From Mytilus galloprovincialis (lineage: Eukaryota > Mollusca > Bivalvia > Mytilida > Mytilidae), in contig NC_134844.1 of assembly GCF_965363235.1 (NCBI RefSeq), forward strand, positions 89,118,664-89,182,663: DNA of 64,000 bases, read 5' to 3'. A program made the position numbers and the translations under genes. The notes below the pieces were generated by a model, which searched no databases, was not told the DNA's origin, and worked only from the letters and a program-made list of their open reading frames with translations. This document shows, one piece after another, positions 12,886-27,200 of this stretch (its first letter is position 1; each line of letters begins with the position of its first letter).

Positions 12886-13250
12886 GAAATTGAGAATGGA
12901 AATGGGGAATGTGTCATAGAGACAACAACCTGACCATAGAAAAAACAACAGCGGAAGGTCTCCAACAGGTCTTCAATGTAGCGAGAAATTCAAATTCCTG
13001 CACCCAGAGGCATCCTTTGGCTGGCCCCTAAACAAAAATATACTAGTTCAGTGATATTAAATGAACGCCATACTAATTTCCAAATTGTACACAAGAAACT
13101 AAAATTAAAATAATACAAGACTAACAAAGGCCAGAGGCTCCTGACTTGGGACAGGCGCAAAAAATATTGACTTGAATATTTAGATAAACAGTAAACAATT
13201 TTTGTTTTGAAGGTCTGTGTAAATTCATCGTTTAGCTCCACCCAAGTCGC
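12886..13250 (+). repeat. Repeat family A copy (GGAAATGGGGAATGTG)
   Basis: Starts AATTGAGAATGGAAATGG, includes TCTTCAATGTAGCGAGAAAT and CCAGAGGCTCCTGACTTGGG, and ends near GGCGCAAAA. Other copies are nested at 18972, reverse at 25830, and at 40655, 44950 and 62950. Confidence 0.8.
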
Positions 13251-13589
13251 AATGTATAAAAAGGAAACAATTATAGATCGGCCTTTGACACTGAGAATTA
13301 GCTCACACCAAAAAGCGTGCTATATGAGGATCCCTAAATGACCAGTGGAACACAATTCAAACCAGAAAATCAACGGTCTAATCTTTTTACAAAACATTTA
13401 TTTGAATTCTTTCCTTAATCAAAAAATCTTCTGTTCCTACCTACCAATCCTTTAGTTGTATTTCAAGAAGGTGAAGTTATTAAAATTGTTTTTGAAAGTG
13501 TTATTTAATGTTGTATTTGAAAACGTCAGACCAAAGCACAACAGCAACACCATTGCACTATGCTTCCCCATCACACCTCTGAGTCCTAC

Positions 13590-13900
13590 ATGTATAAAAA
13601 AGAAGATGTGGTATGATTGCCAATGAGACATTACTTTCTTTAAGAGACCAAAATGAAATAGAAATTACAATAACAGGTAACCATAGGGTCTTCAACAATG
13701 AGCAAAGCACATACCACGTAGTGACTAGTCAGTTATATAAGGCCCCTATATGACAATGTAAAACAATTCAAACGAGACAACTAATGGCCTTATATTTATA
13801 TAAAAAAATGAGCGAAAAACAAATATGTAACACATAAACAAACAACAACCACTGAATTAATGGCTCTTGACTTGGTACAGGCGCATACATACAAAAAGGG
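13590..13900 (+). repeat. Repeat family B copy (GTATGATTGCCAATGAGAC)
   Basis: Contains AAGATGTGGTATGATTGCC, TCTTCAACAATGAGCAAAGC, ACAATTCAAACGAGACAACT and ACAACCACTGAATTAATGGC. This family recurs at least eight times in the window. Confidence 0.8.
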
Positions 13901-14285
13901 GGAGGGGCAGCTATTCAATATAACTTCAACTTTGAATTTGATGCTTGAATTTCCAGAAAAAGGTTCGATTTTGGACATTCTTGCTTAAATTTCCCAATTT
14001 TAAAGTTTTGGCTCTAACAAGTCCAGTTCAATGTTAGAGTTTTGTGCAAATAAGAGTCACTGAATATCTGGCATAATATCATTTTCTTTTCCTGAATATG
14101 CATTTAATTAACCTGCCACTGTACCGTTTTTAAACAATTATCCATCCAATAACTTAAAAATATGGTCATGGGAATTATTTTATTTTTTGTATGTTATTTA
14201 TGATAATAGACCTTTTACAGTCATTTCAATTTTGAGGTCAGAAATATTTTTTTGGTTTTGGAAAATAAATTAAACTTTTGATATA
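13901..14285. other. No recognised gene
   Basis: AT-rich spacer, no motifs. Confidence 0.4.
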
Positions 14286-17200
14286 AGGCCTAAAACAAAA
14301 TATTGTTTGTTTCCCCAATCCCTACCGACCCTTCAAAAGTGATCCTACTCATGAAATTTTATTGTCAAAAATAACCTGTACGAAAAAATCCAGGCGTCTT
14401 TTACACGGATTCCAGGCGGATATTTTAGAGGGAATCCGTTTAAAGTCCACTTTTACACGAAGAATCTTTCTTACATGGATTCCAGGCGGGTTACGGGCGG
14501 AATAGAGCCGAAATATGCAAATTTATCCGCCTGTCTTAGGAGGAAAAATTTCCGTCTAATTAAAAGGAAAAATGTTTTTCTCAAAAATATATCCGCCTAA
14601 AGAGACGGAAAATATATCCGCCTAAAGAGACGGAAAATATATCCGCCTAATGAAACGGAAAATATATCCACCTTCGAAAAAAAAATCCGCCTTAGAATAT
14701 GAAAAAAAATCTGCCTTAAGAATATGAAAAAATTCTGTCTTCAATGAAAGAATTTTTTCATTCCAAAGATCCAGGTTTTTCCCACTGTCATGCCTTCTTG
14801 CGAAGAAAAACTAGGCCTTCATACAATAAAATGCAAAAAATGTTATCAAACTTGATCGAATTTATTTAAGCAACTACAAATTACTATACATGTATGTATA
14901 ATTTTGACATTTTTAGTTCTTCACAATTTCTTCATTTTCAGTTATTAGTCATATTTTTAAGGTTTTTTCAGTGTTCTTTGAATATAAACCATTATCACAA
15001 GTTCCTGAATTTATTTCGTGCATAACTGATTTGCTCTGTAACAGCATCATTGATATGACCATCTTGCATGGATCTGTTGTGTTTTGTGTAACAAGCAGTA
15101 ACATAACCTGAAAAAAAGAGGACATAAATTAAAATTACCATGCATTATTGGTTTAACTAAAAGGAATTTGACAAATTTCTCTATGTTATACAGGTAAATT
15201 GTGAGCTGCCTAAGTAGGTGGGGTTTTCCTTCATTTTGACATATTGACTTGAATTTACTATTTTTACCATATATCATTCAATATACATTGTACAACAGAA
15301 ACATCTAAAACTTGAAATTATAAGATTAAACTATGAAAAATAAGATGTTAAGCATGTTTTAAAGAGTAATTATATTTAAGAAAAAAATCCTTGTAAAATC
15401 AAGGGCAGATAATTATAATGAATTTAGTATGACCTGTTTTGGGGATTTTCTCAATAAAATAAGACCTGTGGGCTGTAACCCCTGTTTTCAATTTGCTAAT
15501 TTTAAAGATATATATCATGTTTATATCAAAAAAATATTACAGATGGTTTTACAACTTTTGATTTTTTTCAAATTGTTTTAAAAGTCCAATATGTGCAAAA
15601 GTTACTTAAAAAGCATTCATAAGGATTTCTTTCATATAAAACTACTTACTCCAAGTCTGATTGAATGTGTCCATTCTTCAGTCCTATCAGAAAACAATTT
15701 CTTTTGTTTCACCATGAGTTCTGAAATATAAAAAAAAATTGTCTTATTACAATTAAACAAAATAATTATTACATAATTATACTGTGCATGAAGTGTATAG
15801 GTTATTCTTTACTTTGATTAGTACATGTAGTATTGGTCTTTTATTTTACTTTAACATCATAGGCCCGCATTTACATGTACAAAATGTTTGTCTTGCCATT
15901 TTAAAAATCTTAAATTTGATCCATAATCATGATAATTGAGTACATATGTACTAAATTTTAAAAGATAACACTTTATGATTTTTAGGAATAGATGTCTATT
16001 ATATATATTTAATTATTACAGTCATACAACAGATCTCCAATTTTGCCAAAACTTAACTATTAAATAATATCATATAAAAGAGATTTTCTTAAAGATATAA
16101 GTCTTGTGTCATACACAAATACCACAGTAATTATGTACATGATGTAATTATGCAAAAATTGAATGGTCTTATATAGTTATTTTCTTGATCCTACATGGTA
16201 CTTATATATATATATGTCACAAGTTATTTGAAGGAAATAGCAGCTTCATAATATTCAAAAAGGTTGAAATACTTATATTCATAATTTCAACTTACCAGAA
16301 GATTCAATCCAAAATATATGAAAACATCAATCTTCACAAATCCAATAGTCATGTCATCATAAGAATATATAAATCTGCACTTTTTAATGTTAATAGAATA
16401 CTTTGGCTCTTTTTAGTCCACAACTCTACATCCATGGTAAAATTCATATTTTGGTCAAGATAAATATTTAAGACATCTTTTCTTGTAATGTCTGCAAGTT
16501 CATTTTTTGAATCTGACCTGAGTGTTGGGGTTATTTTTGGAGTTGTTTGATTCCTTGAAATGTTTCCCTAATCATACTATTAATTACCTAAATCTTAAAT
16601 ATTTGATTTATAATAATAAATAAATAATATTCACCAATTTTTATCTATTATTTTTATATTTTGGACTGTAGCAATTTAAGAGAAATGTACAAAGCAATGT
16701 GGTCTCCTTCATAAGGCCCCAACTCTTGAGTGTGTACATATCATTTCCTGTCCATTTCACAGAGGCAAATGGAAAACAGATGGGGGACCTACATAACATT
16801 TCTATCACTAACTGATAAGAAAGAGACTGCATGGAAATACTATTTGTGTATTATCATGATTATTACTTAATTAAATAGAGATACACTTAATAATTAATTG
16901 TACTTGAAAATAAATTAATTTAACCTGCAATTCCTATGTTGGAAAATTCAAAAACAAGTTATTGTTATCACTGTTAGTGAAATAAGTATTATAATTCTAG
17001 TCACTTTTTATATGTTTAAATGTAAATAAATAGCAACACATAACATAAAGTTATAAATTACCTAACAATGCTATCACAATTTAAATTTAATTGAATTTAA
17101 TATGCCATCTTTATAAGACTCTTTAAATATAAAAATATTCAATATGTTAGATTTCAGGGGGGTACAAATACTGGCTTTATGGCCCAAATAATCACCATGC

Positions 17201-17755
17201 ATGCACTCTCTCATCAGTAATGATACATTTTCATTTGAAAAAAAAATTAAAAGAACAATTCTGCCTCAAAAGTTAGAAAAAATTTCTAAGTACAATTCCC
17301 GCCTGATAAATTTGAACAAAATCTTTTAAGTCCAATTTCCTCCTAACAAACTTGAACAAATATACTAAGTCCAGCATTCCGTCTATGATATTTCTTTTAC
17401 TAAAGAAATCCTGTTAACTCAACAGGAAAGTAGTAAATATTTCGCCTAAGGTCTTTGATACTTCAGGCGGATTTTTTTCAATATTCCATGTCCGCCTTAA
17501 TTCCGTCTAAAAGTCTTAATTTTTAGGTGGATTCCGCCTGGGTTCCTGCTATTTTTAAGCGGAATCCTCCTAATATTCTCATACGGGAAGTCAAATATTA
17601 TTTTATTCATTTCTGATTTTCGGGCCTGCAAGATCATCCAATAATATTCAGGCTTTTTGAAAAAAAATAAAAAATTTTACCTACCTACCTACCTACCCAC
17701 ACCTGGCTTGGCAGGGTCAGGATTGGGAAAACAAACAATAAATTGATTTAGGCCT
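14286..17755. mobile_element. 3.5-kb inverted-repeat element with ATCCGCCT arms
   Basis: The outer inverted pair is AGGCCTAAA at left with TATTGTTTGTTT and CCCAATCC, matched in inverse at 17720-17755. Inside, both arms carry many ATCCGCCT/GACGGAAAATAT words (14390-14760; in inverse at 17270-17580). The left arm has a clean tandem of TATATCCGCCTAAAGAGACG units. The interior is AT-rich with possible decayed minus-strand exons (14995-16811). No target duplication could be fixed, so the outer edge is approximate. Confidence 0.6.
14995..16811 (-). pseudogene. Possible minus-strand exons inside the 14286-17755 element
   Basis: Three blocks on the minus strand have splice-like edges. 16811 downward follows CTTTCTTATCAG and is open for 57 codons (VIEMLCRSPICFPFASVKW). 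15720-15650 lies between TTTTATATTTCAG and A|GTAAGT and encodes MVKQKKLFSDRTEEWTHSIR. 15107-14995 follows CTCTTTTTTTCAG and is open to TGA (YVTACYTKHNRSMQDGHIND). The phase between the last two does not match, so an exon is missing or the gene is decayed. I do not recognise the product. Confidence 0.3.
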
Positions 17756-17846
17756 AAGACATGTGTTAGATATGTTTGCTGTAAAAGCGATATTTCACTA
17801 TTGATTTTTTCTAACTTTATTGTTAAATGATTCTATTTTTTTGCAG

Positions 17847-18263
17847 GTGGAAATCCTTTATGCTGTAGCTTTGGAGAATTTACTAGTGTAAATAATATAT
17901 TTTGTGAGTCAAATGCTAAAGCTGATTGTAACAAAGTTCTACCTCTTATATCATGCAACAAATCCATTGAATCTCACTGCAGACGTTTTCATATAAACTT
18001 TAAAGATGTCAATAGTGAAGCTGACTTATTAAAATATCGTGGAGGATTGTTTGATATACCAACAGAGCAATGCACAATTTGTCCAAACCATAGGTACAGA
18101 TTAGGCTTAGGATGGAGAAGCAGTCAATTATGCATGCTGAAATATTGTTCAAGGGGAAAGGAAACACAAAAAAGAAAGAAACCTCTTTTGAAAGGAACTA
18201 TTGCTTTGTGTCAGTCCCTTTATCTGTGGAAACAAAGACACCAGTTAATACAGATTGGATCAG
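17847..18263 (+). CDS. Coding exon 1 seen (N-terminal Cys/His-rich region)
   Basis: Acceptor is a pyrimidine run ending TTTTTTGCAG at 17846; donor is CAG|GTAGCA. The exon starts with two bases of a split codon and ends with one base of the next. It encodes about 138 residues with many cysteines, including CTICPNHR followed by a W-x5-C-x4-C pattern, which suggests zinc binding. The absence of an ATG at its start and the phase-1 entry mean a further 5' exon exists that I could not place. Confidence 0.8.
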
Positions 18264-21200
18264 GTAGCAATCTATTTTAAAAGAATAAGTCCAATGAACC
18301 AATATTCAAACTATGAATAACAAACCTTTGAACCTCCTCATGGGGTTATTGATTAAAAATGTGATTATTTTGCCATTTGTTACTGATTATTTGATTACTA
18401 AACCAAATTTTACATGATTTTTTGATTACAGACTCTTGAGTTTAAAGAAATAGTTAATGATGAATGTGATTATGGGAACCCCCCCCCCCCCCCCATGTGG
18501 GGCCTCACTTTTCACTCTGTAATCATGTCAGGATTTACTTTCCCTGATAATACATTAAAACAACATCAATCAATCATATAAACCAAATAACTAGTTCTTC
18601 CAAATCCGAACAACATAATAAATTGTAACTACATGTAACCCATGCTGTACATTATTTGTATGTTTTTGACCTATCATGCTTTGAATGATTTTTAGTCATG
18701 AACAGTTATGACATCCTCCACTTCAATATAAAGTAAAGTTTTTTTTTTACATTTTGCTTACAGGGGTGTGTACTTTTTGTCGGAAAGAAATAGTGAAAGA
18801 ATTAAAGGACCATGAAACAAAGGATACTAAAGATTATGAATGCCAGCTGAATGTAAGAATCAATTATAAAAATATAAAAAAGAAGATATGGTGTGATTGC
18901 CAATGACTCTTCAAAAGAGATCAAATGACACAGAAATTAACAACTAAAGGTCCCCATACAGTCTTTAACAATAAGCAAATAAAATTGAGAAAGGAAATGG
19001 TGAATATGTCAAAGCGACAACCACCCGACCATAGAGCAAACAACAGCCGAAGGCAACCAATGGGTCTTCAATGTAGCGAGAATTCCCGCACCCGTAGGTG
19101 TCCTTCAGCTGGCCCCTAAAATATGCATAATAGTACAGTGATAATGGACGTCATACTAAACTCCGAATTATACACAAGAAACTAAAATTTAAAATCATAC
19201 AAGACTAACAAAGGCCAGAGGCTCCTGACTTGGGACAGGCGCAAAATTGCGGCGGGGTTAAACATGTTTATGAGATCTCAACCCTCCCCCTATACCTCTA
19301 GCCAATGTAGAAAAGTAAAAGAATAACAATACGCACATTAAAATTCAGTTCAAGAGAAGCCCATACTGCATAGTCAGCTGTAAAAGGCCCTGAAATGACA
19401 AATGTAAAACAATTAAAACGAGAAAACTAACGTCCTAATTAATCTACCAAAAACATTAACGAAAATTAAATATGTAACACAGCAAACAGCAACCACTGAA
19501 TTTCAGGCTCCTGACTTGGGATATGCACATACATACATAATGTGGTGGGGTTAAATATGTTAGGTGGATCCCAACCCAACCCCTGACTTGAGACACAGGG
19601 GTGTAGCAGTACAACATAGGAACGAACTATAATAAATCAGTTGGAAAAAGCTTAACTCATCAGATGAATACAAATAGAAATAAATCTAAAAAAAAACACA
19701 CAGTGGACGTGGCTGGGTACTTGTATATCCCAACAACAAAAAGAATTAGTACAGATCTGAGAGTACTCGCAGCAGTTACTGATCATGCCAGCTAGTTCAA
19801 GTTAAAATCACAAAAAAATTTCTGAAACCATTTACTGATTTTAAAGAAGCAAATCCCTTACAAATTGCTTTCAAATTATATATATAAACTAAATGTTTTC
19901 TATTCTTTACCAAATTATTATTATTGAGACTTCATCATAACAATTGATCTACAATCAAGCCACATCAGGAAATCCTTATATTGGCGGTGTTCAAACTCCA
20001 ACTTGGCCAAAAGGCCAAAACGAAGAAGAAAAAAAAATTATGGATGAGCTGTCTAGTACAATACCTTCTAGTTTTGGTCCTTTTATCATGATATAAATAT
20101 TGATAGGGTTACTGGGTATCCTCATTTTTATATGATTTCCAAAAACATAGTAGATTCAGTTATTTTCTATATATATACATATTTAAATGATGCAGCCAGA
20201 TTAGAATTGATTGATTTTTTTTTCCAGAATGAAACTTGTATTGAAAGAGATCTAGAGACAAATATGGAGTTGCACAGTCAGTTTTACCTAGCAGATCAAC
20301 TAGACTATCTTATGGAAGAATCACAATCAGTAGAAGAAAGTGAGAGATATGAAATTACAGTAAGTCAGCTGTTTATAATGTACATGTATATATCAAGTCA
20401 TATTTGACAGAGCTTTTATGTTTTTATGCAACACTTGTTGATAAACAGGTAATATGCATAAGCCTTATCTGTCTGTACATTTGTATGTCATTCCCCAAAT
20501 GATTTCCATTCTCTTACTTAAATTTTCCTCAAACAAAAATTATAGAACTTATACATAATGCTTATAACCTCAAAACATAGATCAAGTTCCAATTTGGTTG
20601 GTGTTACCTTTACCAATTCTTAATTGTATGCCTCTCAATGGTATTATATCTGAACGAGGGCATCATCTGTGTCACAGTCTCCATTTATTATATAAAGTGG
20701 GGTACAAAAGGTCAGCACCTGTTGTGAAACTTTCTATTTCAAATCTGATTGGTATGCCTCCGCCACTATGTTAATGGGGCATTATGTTTTACCCATGTCT
20801 GTCTGTATGTATATGTTCTTATGAATATCCAAAAATTGGCTTCCATTCTCTGACTTTAGTTTAAATTTGATTAATTATTTTGTCAACTTTGCTGTCATTT
20901 AAATTCTGGTATGGAAGTGTTGAGATTGTTTTGCAGAAAATTAAAAATGGCAAATATTTTGCATAGAGCTCATTAAAAAAAATAATATCTTATAGAATCT
21001 TTAATTTTTTAACTAGATTTTCAAAAAAAGATCATACAATTTATATTTTGGTTGTATGTATTGTATGGCACACAGGCAGGTTAGTTGGTAAGCCAGCAGC
21101 TCTGGTCCAGTGTCTATGTATAATGATAACCTTTGAACTGTTGCTTATTTTTTTTATAAAAGCTTTTTGAATTTAACATATTGTTACTGATGGAACAATG

Positions 21201-24200
21201 AAGGAAAAGTTTGATATTAGCAAATTCCACTGTCATGGTTATAGATTAAAAAATGGTGTGACACAAAAAAAGAAAAAACAAGACTGGTTTAATTACCCTC
21301 ATTGTGTTATTCTTGTTTCTATTTGTTTTTAGTTTAAGAATAAAATAAAATAACAACAAATCTCTTTTTTTATAGAATGAAATGTATGTGAAAAACAAGC
21401 AGAAAGTGGAATACAGCAGTCCTGGTTACCTTGCAGAATTTAACAAATTTGTAGAAAATGAATCAGTAAAAGAAAGTGAGACAACTGAAATTACAGTAAG
21501 TTTAAAACTAAAACACATTGATATTGTTACATTATATTCAAGATAATATATGACTTATTTACTCTATCATCCGTTGTTAGTGATTTATATACTGCCTGCG
21601 TCAGTGTCTTCATCGGTGGAGTCGCAAAAACTTTTGTCACACTTTTCTCATCAACATAACATTGGGCACAATCTTTATATATGGCTTAAAGCTTTAACAT
21701 TGTGTTATAGTGTGTGTATTTATTTCATTGCCTTTCAACTTCCTGTTGAAACTTGTCACTTCTTGGCAACATATGTTTTCCATGGAAATATAAAAAAAGA
21801 AAGATGTGGTATGATTGCCAATGAGACAATTATCCACAAAAGACCAAAATGACACAGACATTAACAACTATAGGTAGCCATACGGCCTTCAACAATGAGC
21901 AAAGCCCATAACGCATAGTCAACTATAAAAGGCCTCGATAAGACAATTTAAAACAATTCAAACGATAAAACTAAATTTTTATGAAAAAAAAGGAACGAGA
22001 AACAAATAAATGTAACACATAAACAAACGACAACCACTGAATTACAGGCTCCTGACTTGGGACAGGCACATACATAAATAATGTGGCGGGGTTAAACATG
22101 TTAGCTGGATCCCAACCTTCCCCTAGTACAACATACAACATAAGAACGAACTATAAAAGTCAGTTGAAAAAGGCTTAAATCATCAGATGGAAACTCACAT
22201 CTAATGTTATTTTTAATCCTCCTTGCACTTTTGCGGGGACATAGAAATACTGGATGTCCAGTTTTGTAAGTGCTCCCAAAGGAGGAATTCCTGTGAGGTT
22301 TTTTGTATATAACTTATACTAGTACTAAAGGTTAATATCAGCAATATCTCCGACAAGTTCTAAAATGAACTTTTTTTTAAAAAGAGTTGCCTGCTTGGAA
22401 ATATTAATATTATGGAAAATTACCTCGTTAACACTCTCATAGGTATAAATTCATTAAATGTGTATATTGGCTATACCTCGATCAAATTTTAAGTTCAGCA
22501 CTAAATGTTATAATAAATAATAAATATTTATAATCAGTGCAAGATTTTTTATTAAATTTGATATAAACATATTCTTTGTAGGAATTTTCCCAGACAGATT
22601 TTACAGATGATGAATCTCAGGATAGTGTTTGGCGGCTTGACAGCCAAGAGTCTGTGCCTGAAAATGACTTAAAAAGAAAAGCCCTGGATTATTTTTTGAC
22701 TGTTTGTGGTCTAGATCCAGTCAGCCAGCTACAGTGTAATTGGGAGGAAGCGTCTGAGCGCACTAGAAGAAATCACACAAATACAGCAACTTCAATCTTT
22801 CAAGAAGTTTTGAATGTTATTGCTCCTGGACAAGTGTCTTCTTTATCAAATGCTGTGCTACGAAGATTGTCTTCAACACAATCAGATGACAATAATATGC
22901 TTGAAGTTTTATCTGCTGCATATAACCAAGCCACAGATTGGGGAACACAAAGACAGATTTTATCTCTGTTTGGGGGAAATTACTCCTTGAAAGCAATTAA
23001 GGAATTTATTCCTGACTTGTCAAAATACAAGTACACCACAGCCAGAAAACATTCTTCAATGATTGGTACTGGACAACCTGTTAGTAAAACATCATATAGT
23101 CGAGAGGGTTTGACAGATGAGCAGATAAGCCATTTCATGGACTTCATTATGAGTCCATCCATAATGACAGATGCACCATATGGAGAGACACATCTCAAGA
23201 TTTCATCAGGGGAAGTGTTTCATGTGCCAAAAATAATATTGAACAGTGTAAGAACCCGTGTTATTGAACAATATGAATCCTATTGTAAAGACACACATTT
23301 TGATGCCACAGCAAGTTCAAGATCCTATTTGAGAATAATGGAGGCAGTTGAACCAAACATTAGAAAGTGCATGAAGGGGTTGGACAACTATGCTGCTGAT
23401 GGAGCCAAAGCATTTGAAGATCTAAAAAAAGTTGCAGAATTACTTGGAAAACTGGGGAAGGGAGCACTATGGCAAGAGTCTATCCAGAAATCCTTAACCT
23501 TGGGGAAGCAGTACCTCAAAATAGAATACAAGGTAATTAACTTATTATTTGTAAGAAATGTCATGTTGTGTACAGTCCCTGTAACGTAAAAGTTAACACT
23601 TTTTTCGTTCGGGAATCGTACGTACAGCGTTCGGTAATCGTTCGTATAGAGATCGGTCATCGTCCGTACATCGTTCGTATAGCGTCCGTACAACAATCGG
23701 TCAGCGTTCGTTCATCGTTCGTTCATCGTATGGTAAATGTCACCGTTGAGAGTTTTGTATAACGTATGCTTCATGGTATCGTTAATCGTTTTATTGGTCG
23801 TATGGTTTATGGTATCGTTTAGCGTTTAGCGTTTCGTTTATCGTATGGTATGTAATATCGTTTAGCGTTTCATCAATCGTATGGTATATCGTTTTGTTAA
23901 GCGTCTGATATACAAGTATGTTAGGGTTTTATTTCAGAAAGTTATTTCAATAAATATAGTTTTGAGTTAAAATGATTTAATATAAAAAGATGCGAGATAA
24001 AAAAAAACAATTATTAGTTTGGATTGGATTAAATCTCTAACTAATATCATTATGGAATATATATAAAACGAAAGGGAAACGTTTCCTCCCATCACATTTT
24101 GACATGAACAACAAGAGACCAAATACCGCGATATAAGTCTATATGTCTCTCTCTCTCCTCCGCCAAATATTTCTCTGATCCAAATACTTCCTTGACACAA

Positions 24201-27200
24201 TAAATTATATATAATGTTATATAAATGAGGCTTTATATGAAGTAAACGTTTTATATCTAAATGTAAATGTATTAGAAAAAAAGACAACACATCCATGTTA
24301 TTTGTTCTCCTCAATGTCAGAGTCTGATATATACCGAAAACTGCCAGGGATATATAAAAATTCGTTGAGGATATCTATGGAACCAGCGTCGCTTGTGATT
24401 CCTGCTGTCGGTGTTAAAACTGGTTTTTTTTAACTGTTAAAAGTGCTTAAGTCCATGTATGAGTAAAATACAGAATTAAAAAATAACTCTACCTTTTTCA
24501 TATTTCTTTATCATAGAGGTAAGCTTCTGGCCAAGTTTCACTTATTCTGTCGCAAATCATTTACCTTAAATAACCAATCAATTGTATTCTAAAAGAAGTT
24601 GAATTGTTCTTTGTACGGATACATGAAATATTTGTCACTGGGCGTTATGTTTGCAATCGATGATCAAATACAAATCTACAGTATTTACATGAAAGAGACT
24701 AAATTATATATTTTTGTATTATTATTTTACACATATTTGAAGGATCGAAATAATCAGTTCTACAAATGGATGTTATTTAAAGACTTGAAATTTTACAATT
24801 ATCACATGCATCTATGAAATTTTTTATCGACGCACCAAACTTTTCCCTTTCATCGTGCATAGCTCATTTTCCGATTCGCTTAAGGTTTCTAACGATCTTC
24901 TTACTTGTTCATTACATTCTAAAATTAAAATCCTACACAAATTGCAAAAACTTTTATTCTCCGGCTAGATTGCGTAAAAGATAAATACTGTTTCGTTTGT
25001 GTACACACAATGTTTTGAAGGTCGATATCCAGTTTCGATAAAAAAAAGAATTAATTTGCGCCACAACTTAATTACGCCAATTCTTTTTTTGCATCACTTT
25101 ATTGTAAAAACTGCAGCATTCATTTGCGCCAATAAAACAATCATTTAATTGCGCAAATACTATATACTTGTTTTCCAATGTTTGTTCTTAGTGCACCGAG
25201 GAGGTCCTTTCCGGTATTTAAAAGTACAAGAAGAAATACCGCAAAGCGCCTCCTTAGTGCATGCACTTAGAACAAAATAGTGCATTAAGGACCTGATGGA
25301 ATGATATAATTGACACAAAAAACATGGCATACAGAAGGAGACTTTCTTAAAGTACAAAATTTCAAATTTTAGTAATTTTAGTAATTATAAAGTTATTTAA
25401 CAGTTGAAGTCAGTATTCTAATGTTACATGAAGGTGTAAATAGGTTAATCGTTTCGAGGTTATTATAACACAATTAATAAAATAGAGAATGGAAATGGGG
25501 AATGTGTCAAATTACATTTATTGGCGCAATTCATATTATAAAAAAAAAGAAGAGACGAGCGAGATTCAAACCTTTACAATATGACAAATTACACTTAAAC
25601 GTTTTGACACACCAGTTAATTCTTCATCCGGGATATACACCTGACATTAATCTTCCTTCAGTAACTTTACAATACCCAGCCGTGTCATTTCCGTATATTG
25701 TACATGTAGATAACACGTGTGATACATGTATATACACCAGAAATACCCATTCAAATGATTTTTATTTTTAGAAGAACTCCATATCGGGTAACATTAAATA
25801 TACATAATGTGCGTATTGTTATGCGTTTACTTTACTACATTGGTTAGAGGTATAGGGGGAGGGTTGAGATCTCACAAACATGTTTAACCCCGCCGCATTT
25901 TTGCGCCTGTCCCAAGTCAGGAGCCTCTGGCCTTTGTTAGTCTTGTATTATTTTAATTTTAGTTTCTTGTGTACAATTTGGAAATTAGTATGGCGTTCAT
26001 TATCACTGGACTAGTATATATTTGTTTAGGGGCCAGCTGAAGGACGCCTCCGGGTGCGGGAATTTCTCGCTACATTGAAGACCTGTTGGTGACCCTCTGC
26101 TGTTGTTTTTTATTTGGGCGGGTTGTTGTCTCTTTGACACATTCCCCATTTCCATTCTCAATTTTATAAACATAAAATTACAATTGAAAAAAAATGGTAA
26201 TAATAAGTTCAAATGTTGTTTTATTAAATGCTACTAGGTACATATGTATATGTAAACTTATGTTATTACGTTATTTCATGTACCTTTTTTTTTGGCTTCA
26301 ATTACTTTTTTATCTTATTGACTTATTCGTAAATCGAAAAACGCACAAATCTGAATAGAATCATATGGCATTGAATGATTTCTCTAACTCCAAACTAGTT
26401 ATACATGTACATGTAGATGCCTCTCAAATTTCATTTTTCTCGTTGGGTTGCTTGTCCATTAATTGACGTTTACGCTATATTCTTTTGTTCGGTAGTTGTA
26501 AAAAAACGCTCATCTATCAATTTCACAAGAAATATAATACTCGTAAGTCATGAGCATTGACATAAACATAAAATAAAATGAAACACTTTAAAACTGTTTA
26601 AATTATGCAGTGCATTTTGAAAATATAGTTTTGAAAAACCGGTTATTTTTGTTAAATACTTTTTCTGTCCCTTTTCTTAAAAATTAGGACACGTGTCACT
26701 GGTTAATATAGAACTAGTCAACCATAAATAATCCAAAACAACAAATTTGTGATTGGTTTGTCACACTTGCTTATATTATCAATATTATGTATTGTTTTCG
26801 GCTGAGACTACTACATCTGTCTGTGGTATCGCTCTGTCTGGGTTAATTATTTTAAGCATAACGTTTATAAATCGATCTCTGAAACAAATTATACATAAAA
26901 AAATTATATCATGAGAATTAAGTCAAAGTAAAGATTAAACTTATGCATGGCGGAAAAGAAATATATGAAAACGATAGTTCAATGTACATGCAGCCTTGCA
27001 AATGATATTTAAAAAAAATATATTTACTTTATAAAACTTAGGACTTTAATCTAAGTATTGTTGATGGGATGTTGAAGTTTTCAGAACGTGGAAAATACAC
27101 AAGAAAATCTATCAGTACACTATTCTATCAAAATGTGTTTGGTGTCCATTTAACAATATATTGTTTAAGAGTTTAGTGTTTTCTTATTCATTCTGACATC

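Noticed and set aside
22980-23696. Minus-strand frames over exon 5 and the left arm
   Set aside because: Shadows of the plus-strand exon and of the CGTTCG repeats.
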